From: Carnegiea gigantea | Lineage: Eukaryota > Streptophyta > Magnoliopsida > Caryophyllales > Cactaceae | Direction: 5' to 3' | Assembly: GCA_029747015.1 (NCBI GenBank) | Contig: JAKOGI010001266.1 | Span: forward strand, 206,642-270,641 | DNA: 64,000 bases | Shown: positions 57,737 to 64,000 of the stretch, in pieces | Position numbering within the stretch: position 1 is the first letter of the stretch | Layout: each line of letters opens with the position of its first letter | Notes under the pieces: model-generated | Told to the model about the DNA's origin: nothing | Databases searched by the model: none | Seen by the model: the letters and a program-made list of their open reading frames with translations, nothing else | Program-made: the position numbers and the translations under genes

Positions 57737-59434
57737 TGTTGTATTTAGGAGTACTTACCCACAAGAGGGGGGTGAATTATGGTGTTCGATTTTCGCGTAC
57801 TTACTGGCAAACACCCTCTTGATTGCAGAGGTTGTTCTCGAATTACAAACAACCTTCTGACTTGTTTGCACCAGATGTTTTCAATTTGCTCAAAGGCGAA
57901 AATCAACAAGATAAATGCGGAAATAAAGCACACACAATTTTTCCGTGGAAAACACCTCTAGCCCAACTGAGGTGTGAAAAACCACGACCTACCTCGTGTA
58001 GGATTTAACCACTTCCACTAACGGGCTGAACACGTTACAAAAGTAACACACCTTGTTACAACTTGCAACCACGTAACCTTCTTTTCTAAGAAAGGTCACA
58101 CCACGTCCAAATCTCACCAGATTGGACACGTCCAAAGTCCACACGACTGAGGACCACTCACTCACTCTTCTGATCCAAGATCAGGGTTACAAAACACCTT
58201 ACGGGGGTGCTTCTGATTTAAGCAGATGTAAGGTACAATGAGGTCCTAGTATGCCAATATCTTGAAAGCTCAGCTTAAACACAACTTGTCTCGGTTTTTC
58301 TTTTCTCAAGAGTAGCTCGAAAAATTCTTCTCACTAGAAAAACCACTTTTGCACTTCTCCCTTTTTGCGTATGTTGTGTATGTTTCTCGTTTTTTCTCAT
58401 CTTCTGAATGGGAGTGAAATGTTGAGATTTTAAACAAAAAATCCAACGGTCAAAAACAAGGAGAAGTGATAAAATCAGCTATGTTTAGCAAAGAAAGATT
58501 TTTGCTTAGCACAAAGAATTCCAACGGCTAAAAGATCAATGAGGATAGAGTTTTCTCAATATTGTAGGGATTTGATTTTTGGAAGATAAAAGTTTATCTT
58601 TTCCCCTTTAAAAAATAGCCGTGAGATACATGGGAAAGAATCTCAGCTTTGAATTTTGAATTAATCACTTCCCGAAGGATAAGAAAGAAATATTTTCGGT
58701 TTTGGTAAATATTTTCCAAAATCAGTTTTGCAAATCGCCCAAGGGATTTTCATATCAAAAAGATTTTCTACACCTTAAATTGCTGTCTTGGAATTTTATC
58801 AAAATATATTAGAGCTTTTGGCCAACCAAAATAAGTTTTCCAAAGTAACCGGGTTTGGCCGTTGCAGTTCAGAAACACCCTAGGTACCCTGTTTACAGGG
58901 TTGTTCAAACTTGGTGTTCTGAAGCAAATAGCGCAACCGATTCAAGAGTGGTTAGTTAGAGACTTTTCAAGATTGGCATATTAACAAGAGTCTAAAAAAT
59001 AAAACTTAAATTACCCAAGACATCTTGTTGTAGATCCAGTCATCTTGTTCAAGATGAATACGCTGCCCCAATCACCTAGACCAACCTGTTTGTCAGGTTG
59101 TTCTTGTATCGCTTGAGTTCAGAAAGGCCTGTTTGCTGGATTGTCCTTGAAACACCTAGCCTGTTTGCCAGGTTGTTCTTGTATTGCTTGAGTTCAGGAA
59201 ACTGATCTTAACACACAATCAACTCATCGAGGTGGTGTTCTTGACTTGAGCGTGAGTCGTCAAGGTATGAGACCTGTTCTTAAGACTTGTTCTCAACATT
59301 CAGCAAACAAGTTAAGACGCATATTGAAAATAACAGTGTATGCCTGTTTGGAGAACTTTGTTTGGAGCAACATTACTTAAAAGCATTTTACACTTGAGTT
59401 TGTTGTCATCAAAACTAAATATACTAATTCAACA
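57737..59434 (-). repeat. D 5' LTR (1698 bp)
   Basis: Starts (minus) at 59434 with TGTTGAATTAG and ends at 57737. It is collinear with 48241-49938; small differences include 57749 and 57779 substitutions and one-base indels near 58350 and 59196. Confidence 0.95.
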
Positions 59435-59439
59435 GTATC
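59435..59439. repeat. right target-site duplication of element D
   Basis: GTATC, partner of 48236-48240. Confidence 0.95.
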
Positions 59440-60613
59440 TTTACCGAAATTGCTAGAGAAGAAGGCTTGAGGAGTGAAATTCTGGGCGGAATGGAGGCCC
59501 CTAAAACTGAGGGAACCAAGACAAGCACAAAGGAGGGCTACAGTAGGTCACGATCGTATCACAGAATAGGCACGACTATGCCATGAAGGCAGAAAGCACA
59601 CACAATCAGACGCACGAGCGTGCATCAAACCATGCTTCTCGTTGTTTTTCAGTGGTTTTAATTAGTTCTGATGAAATATAGGGGGTTGTATCTACCTTTT
59701 TAGAAAGAATTTTGGCACTGGAGATTTTTAGGGTTCTTCTTAATTAGTCTTAGAGATCTAAAAACATTGATTTTGTGAAGACAATTTACGTATTAAAGAT
59801 CGAGACACCATTGCAATTTAAGTTTGTTCTCTTTTTCTCTCTCTTTTGTCGGTATTGTTCCTAGGCTTTGCTTTGGTTCATGATGCTTGAATTGAATATT
59901 CATTTCCCTACATTCAACATGACTAGAGGCTGAATTCTTAGTCTTGGATTGGGAGTTAACCCTATTATGCGAAATTGTGTCATGTTCTAGGTTTTTGTGA
60001 ACTATGCTCATGGTTGTGATTTGAATTCTTACCTAACATGACAATTGTTCGTTGAATTGCTCGAGAGAGACTTGTTCATTATTCTTCATTAGGGTTTAGG
60101 AGTTCAGCGAAAGTTGCATCCTTCACCTAGCACAACTTTGTAAGCAGTTGATTTTCCTGACGTGAAAATAATTAGGGTTTCAATTGGGAATTCCTAATAA
60201 ACTAACTTTGTGACTGTGATAATTCTAGTTTCATGAAAATACATAATTGGGATCATTTAGTCAGTCTATTGACCCCCAAAAGAAGGCATAGATGTGTTTT
60301 ATATTTGTAGTCTTTTCCACTTCAATTACGCTCAGGGGCAAATTTGCGGAATTTAGTTTATGATGCAGACAGCATAATAGTGTGGTGAACCCCAATCTAG
60401 CACCTCTATTATTATTGATTTAGTCAATTTCACTAATTTTCAGCAAATTAGAACTGCTACGTAGTATAAATTAACTTAAGTGGACTTTTGCCTAAATTTA
60501 GTGTTACGAGTCGATGTGGTGATTGAAAACAAGCTCCCTATCGACACGACCCGTAGTTGTCGATTGCTAGCTACAGCTATGCCGTGCACTTGTGATAATA
60601 ATTTAAGACAACA
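59440..60613 (+). repeat. C 3' LTR, remainder after element D
   Basis: It continues the LTR from 48240 and ends TTTAAGACAACA at 60613. The last several hundred bases are the inverted counterpart of 13065 onward and 63179 onward, so the LTR is EH-type. The whole LTR is about 1324 bp. 59547-59626 holds GGTCACGATCGTATC, GGCACGACTATGCC and GCACGAGCGTGC. Confidence 0.85.
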
Positions 60614-60618
60614 TATAG
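60614..60618. repeat. right target-site duplication of block C
   Basis: TATAG, partner of 27161-27165. Confidence 0.85.
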
Positions 60619-61568
60619 TTAGTGGACTCATTAAGGAGCCGAGCAGACACCTCCTTCTCTCCTGAATGGGAGCCGGTCACATAACAGCTAATCAAAGCGG
60701 CCTCTAGTAGATCCCTGACATAATGGCAAGTCTTGGCCTCCTGATTAAGTGCTCTCTCTAGCACGTCGACTTTGCAACATGAATCGCCTGGAGTGGGAAG
60801 GGCTATAGATTATGGTAAGCTAAATTTCACCTTTTCATCCCCCACTTGAAGGGGGAGCTTCCCATTCTTCACATCTATCATCGCTTCTGTAGTAGCTAAA
60901 AAGGGTCTCTTAGGGATCACTGAGATACAAGAGTCTTTCTCCGTCTCCATAATAATAAAATCACATGGGATGAAGAACTTGCCTAGTTGTAGTGGGACAT
61001 CCTTAAGAATACCCCTAGGGTACTTGACGGATCTATCAGCTAGCTGCAAAGAGATGGTAGTGGGTTTCAGGTCTCCCACTTGCAGCTTTTTACATGTGAA
61101 ATAGGGCATAAGGCTCACGCTAACCGCAAGATCACATAGTGCGCTGCTGATAGTAACATCCCCAACTAAACAAGTGATGGAAAAGCTTCCTGAGTCTAAA
61201 AGATTAAGAGGGAACCTCAGTGAGAGCCACTGTAGCATTCTCCAGCAGTTTCCTTTGTTGAACAGCAAATCCTTCAAGAATTTAGCATAGGAGGGCATGT
61301 CAGTGATAGCCTCTAAAAAGGAAATGTTGATGTGAAACTTCTTCAGCATCTCGAGGAACTTCCCATACTTATGCTCTTCCTTAGCCTTCAGTAGCCTCTG
61401 GGGATATGGAATGGGAGACGCGTAGGGCTTCACTAAGGGTGGAACCTGCTCAGCCCGAACCACTTTGGAGTTCTCAAGATGAGCCCTCTGACTTGGAATC
61501 TCAATGAAGACCTCCTTCTTAACACTGTCCTCGCTGTCAACCTCTCTCCTATCGTCCCTCATAGGCAT
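60619..61568 (-). pseudogene. EH protease region and start of pol
   Basis: The frame 61568-60810 is open for 252 codons: the gag-protease linker (KYGKFLEMLKKFHINISFLEAITDMPSYAKFLKDLL), a short disturbed stretch, then GDVTISSALCDLAVSVSLMPYF, where the Athila protease motif DLGAS has become DLAVS, ISLQLADRSVKYPRGILKDVPL, a flap-like region, and RPFLATTEAMIDVKNGKLPLQVGDEKVKFSLP. 60809-60619 continues in other frames up to the block C insertion. The loss of the active-site Gly should inactivate protease. The pol reading resumes at 27160. Confidence 0.8.
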
Positions 61569-62957
61569 TTGAGGACTCTCTGACTCCTAGCCACTCTGCA
61601 ATGTGATGGCATTCATCTAACACTTGGGGTTGATCTCAGGTTAATCTGGTAGATACCCATAGGGCCCAGATAAATAGCTCACATACTGTACAATCCGGAT
61701 GATCTGGTTCTCCATCATCTTCTAGTAACAGGTCATAGTATCACATTTAGAGTTTAATTCACTAACTGACTCACCAAGTGCCTCATTAGTCTTGGTTTGG
61801 GTCACTATGAAGCACTCCATAAGACTCTTCAGATTGAACTAGGGTCGGGGAGGTTGTTGTTGAGGAGGTAGGGTATAGGGAGCCTTGTACTAGAAGTCAG
61901 GGGGTTGAGGTTGAGTGGCATTGGATGGAATGGGGTTGTTGTTGCGGTAAGAGAAATTTAGGTGATTTCTCTAACCGAGGTTGTAAGTGTTTGAGTAGGG
62001 CTTGTTTTGTGGGCGCTGGTTGAAGTTTTGCATAGCATTGGCATGCTCAACCCCCTAGAAAGTAGATTGGCACTCAATAGCAATATGGCCTTGAATGCCC
62101 TAAATCTCATATAGAGCCCCAACCTCAAACATTGCACCTAAAGGGACCCCTGCTAGGCTCCCTGAAGAAGGAGTCCTAAGCCTGTTGATTCGTTGCACTA
62201 GAGCATCTACCTTGCTGGCGAGCAAGTCCACAGCGTCAACTCTATAAACCCCACCAGTCCTCCTTGAGGCCACCCTCACACTAGCCCAGTGGTAGTTGTT
62301 GGAGGCCATCTTCTTCAATACGGCTTTCGCAGCCTCAATTAACTTCCTCATGAGTGTGCCGCCAACTGTGACGTCAATAGACATCTTCAAGGACTGGTCC
62401 AATCCATTAGAGGGTTTGGATTAAGAACCAGTTAGGTACTCCATGGTGGGGGCATTAGCGATGAAGATCATCAAACCTCTCTCAGGCCCCATACAGAGAT
62501 TCGTTGCCTCATTGAGGGAAGGAAGTGATTTCCGCTTTCAACTTAGCGGTCTTGCCCGCGGGGAAGTACTTGCTAGGGAAGGCTTTTAAGAGGGCCTCCT
62601 AGGTTATGAACAAGTTGGGCTCCTCATTAAGGAGCCGGTCACTAGATCTATCTGTCAGCAAGAAAGGGAAGAGCATCAACCTAATTGGATCTGTGAAGAC
62701 CTCGTTGAGCATGATCGTATCACACTTTGTTAGGAAGTTACGAAGGTGAATATAGGGGTTCTTTGTAGGACGCCCACAAAACTGGTCCTTCTCCACAGAG
62801 GACACGACAGCAGGCCACAACGCAAAGTTGTTTGCTTCTGCAGCTGGGCTTACGACGGAGGAGGCGAGGCGATGCCGATTGCCTGTAGTAAGACTGATCT
62901 CTCTCGGTCATGAGGATTTGCACTTATTACCTCTTTCTCGCACCGCTTTGTCTCCAT
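61569..62957 (-). pseudogene. EH gag, heavily interrupted
   Basis: A start is plausible at 62957 (METKRCEKE). Gag core pieces are in different frames: RNFLTKCDTIMLNEVFTDPIRLMLFPFLL (62760-62670 region), then SLKMSIDVTVGGTLMRKLIEAAKAVLKKMASNNYHW in 62402-62100, and FEVGALYEI before a damaged zinc knuckle (GHIAIEC near 62065). The remaining part to 61569 matches C at 32690-33004 and 39928-40200. Many TAG/TAA codons interrupt it. Confidence 0.75.
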
Positions 62958-63178
62958 GTAGTGGCTTCTATCCCTGGGCCAAAACGAATGAGTTGTCGAT
63001 CTCTCTAACTTCGCCTGTGCATACAATGCAAAAAACTATACCAAGCGTAAGCAAGTCTAAGCAAGGCTCAAAGAGCAAAAGAGAAAAAGAAAAAGAAAAA
63101 GCAAAAGCCTAATCTAGAGTGTTTTGGTCGCTTTGTATGTTGAAACAAACAAGTTCCCCGACAACAGTGCTAAAAACT
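62958..63178 (-). other. EH leader and primer-binding site (63155-63172), tRNA-Asp
   Basis: The minus strand reads TAGCACTGTTGTCGGGGA, 14 of 18 bases identical to the tRNA-Asp complement TGGCGCCGTTGCCGGGGA, six bases after the LTR end. The leader has an A/G-rich stretch on the plus strand (63070-63105). Confidence 0.8.
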
Positions 63179-64000
63179 TGTTGTCTTAAATTGTTACCAC
63201 AAGTGCATGGCATAGCTGTAGCTAGCATCCGGTAAGTGCAGGTCGTGTCCACAAGGAACTTGTTTTCAATCACCAAGTCAACTTATAATACTCTATTTAG
63301 GAAAAAGTCCACTGAAGTTGATTTATGCTAAACAACAGTTCTAATCTGCTGAGAACTAATGAAATTTTCAAATTCAATAACAAGACAGGTCTTAGATTGG
63401 GGTTCACCACACTATTACGCTATATAAATCATAAACTAGGTCATGCAAACCTGTGCATGAAAATAATCAAGATGGAAAGGATTACAATTCAAAGCGCATC
63501 TAAGCGTTCTCTTGAAGGTCAATAGACTGACTGAATTAATCCTAGTTAACTATTTTCATGAAACTATGATTATCAAGGTCACAAGATTACTTAATCAAAT
63601 ATACCCGATTTAAACCCTAACTATTTTCACGTCAGGAAGATCAAACGCTTATAAAGTCACACTAAATAAAGGATTTAACTTTCGTTGATCTCCTGAACCC
63701 TAATTAAGAACAGTGAATAAAATTCTCTCAGGCAATCCAACCATTATTTGGTGTACTAGGCAAGACTTCAAGTCACAATCCTGGGCATGATTCAAAACAA
63801 ACTAAAACATGATTCAATTTCGCATAATAGGTGCTACTCCCAATCCAATACTAATGGTTTAGCCTCTAATCATATTGATAATCACAATCAAGAACAAAAA
63901 TCTAGAAAACATCACTAAAGATGCAAAGTTTAATTGAGAACCCAGGAGAAGGAAGAAAGAAAACATAATTCAATTCATTCCAGGACTAGTCACACAAATT
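63179..64000 (-). repeat. EH 5' LTR, partial (runs off the right edge)
   Basis: In plus orientation it reads TGTTGTCTTAAATTGTTACC and is collinear with 13065-13900, the EH 3' LTR. About 480 bases are expected beyond the window. The two LTRs differ at many sites, fitting the oldest insertion in the nest. Confidence 0.85.

Larger units (their letters stand above)
48241..59434 (-). mobile_element. D: Sirevirus-like Ty1/copia retrotransposon, 11.2 kb, nearly intact
   Basis: Two LTRs of equal length (1698 bp: 48241-49938 and 57737-59434), TG...CA ends, perfect 5-bp duplication GTATC, initiator tRNA-Met primer site, gag (588 codons), pol in protease-integrase-RT-RNase H order (copia type), and a further sense ORF between pol and the 3' LTR. 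The third ORF, two zinc knuckles in gag and two polypurine tracts of the form AAAAGGGGGAA point to the Sirevirus (SIRE1/Maximus) branch. Observed damage: TGA between gag and pol, a TAG in RNase H and a frame change in the third ORF. By eye the LTRs differ at about 30 positions. Confidence 0.95.
27166..60613 (+). mobile_element. C: 33.4-kb block, an Athila-like element enlarged by nested insertions F, B and D
   Basis: It starts TGTTGGGCGC and ends AAGACAACA, with TATAG on both sides. Internal coding regions on the plus strand (32178-33004 gag, 39928-44060 protease to integrase, about 44937-46300 env-position ORF) are the same family as EH and align with it easily by eye. The 3' LTR (48091-48240 plus 59440-60613) matches EH LTRs. 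The 5' LTR (27166-28570) does not, apart from general Athila-LTR features. The beginning of gag and most of the primer site are missing. Confidence 0.75.
13065..64000 (-). mobile_element. EH: Athila-like LTR retrotransposon in three pieces, split by element A and block C
   Basis: Pieces on the minus strand: 64000-60614 (5' LTR, primer site, gag, protease), 27165-23090 (RT, RNase H, integrase, hairpin, start of the env-position ORF) and 16259-13065 (rest of that ORF, 3' region, 3' LTR). The pieces rejoin at base level: AATGAGTCCACTAA meets CTATACGTATAGGCAG across the TATAG duplication, matching the uninterrupted sequence of C at about 41080-41110. Similarly GCATGTAT meets AACATTGACCACCGG across GTTAT/GTTAA. 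Without insertions the visible part is about 10.6 kb. All ORFs are broken. Confidence 0.85.

Noticed and set aside
60480..60665. Plus-strand ORF 60480-60665
   Set aside because: It spans the C LTR end, the target duplication and antisense EH pol, so it is a chance frame.

Overview
The window is plant nuclear DNA made almost entirely of nested LTR retrotransposons. I found no host gene and no rRNA, tRNA or CRISPR locus. Ty3/gypsy elements of Athila and chromovirus type, a Sirevirus-like Ty1/copia element with an extra 3' ORF, primer-binding sites matching plant tRNA-Asp and initiator tRNA-Met, and nested insertion all suggest repeat-rich heterochromatin of a flowering plant. The species cannot be named from this sequence.

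Layout. (1) 1-10018: minus-strand Athila-like element Ath1, running off the left edge, with a 2.4-kb 5' LTR at 7622-10018 and a non-autonomous hAT-type transposon (663-1794, 8-bp target duplication) in its 3' part. (2) 10019-13064: non-coding spacer with a MITE-like inverted-repeat element, a diverged direct repeat and one short coding-like patch. (3) 13065-64000: one old minus-strand Athila-like element (EH) cut into three pieces by two insertions. Its 3' LTR is 13065-14364; its 5' LTR starts at 63179 and leaves the window.

Insertion 1 in EH is chromovirus A (16260-23089, TSD GTTAA/GTTAT), which splits the EH env-position ORF. Insertion 2 is a 33.4-kb plus-strand block (27166-60613) flanked by a perfect TATAG duplication, which splits EH pol. 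This block is an Athila-like element C carrying, in order, a 5' LTR unlike its 3' LTR, a non-coding LTR element F with 115-116-bp tandem repeats, chromovirus B (33005-39922, TSD GTTAG, splitting C gag) and Sirevirus-like copia element D (48241-59434, TSD GTATC, splitting the C 3' LTR).

The order of events can be read from the nesting: EH first, then A and C, then B and D into C. D is the youngest: its LTRs are equal in length and differ at only about 30 sites by eye, and its gag and pol are almost intact. The other elements carry many stops and frameshifts, often of CAA/CAG/CGA-to-stop type, as expected for long-methylated DNA.

Most interesting signals: a short hairpin just after pol in three Athila-like copies, with a compensating closing base pair; a GC-rich palindromic motif (GGCACG...CGTGCC) shared by unrelated families; the mismatched LTRs of block C despite its perfect TSD; a possible common domain in the third ORF of the copia element and the env-position ORF of the gypsy elements; and an integrase frame that runs into the 3' LTR. 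Element names (Ath1, EH, A, B, C, D, F) are labels for this report only.
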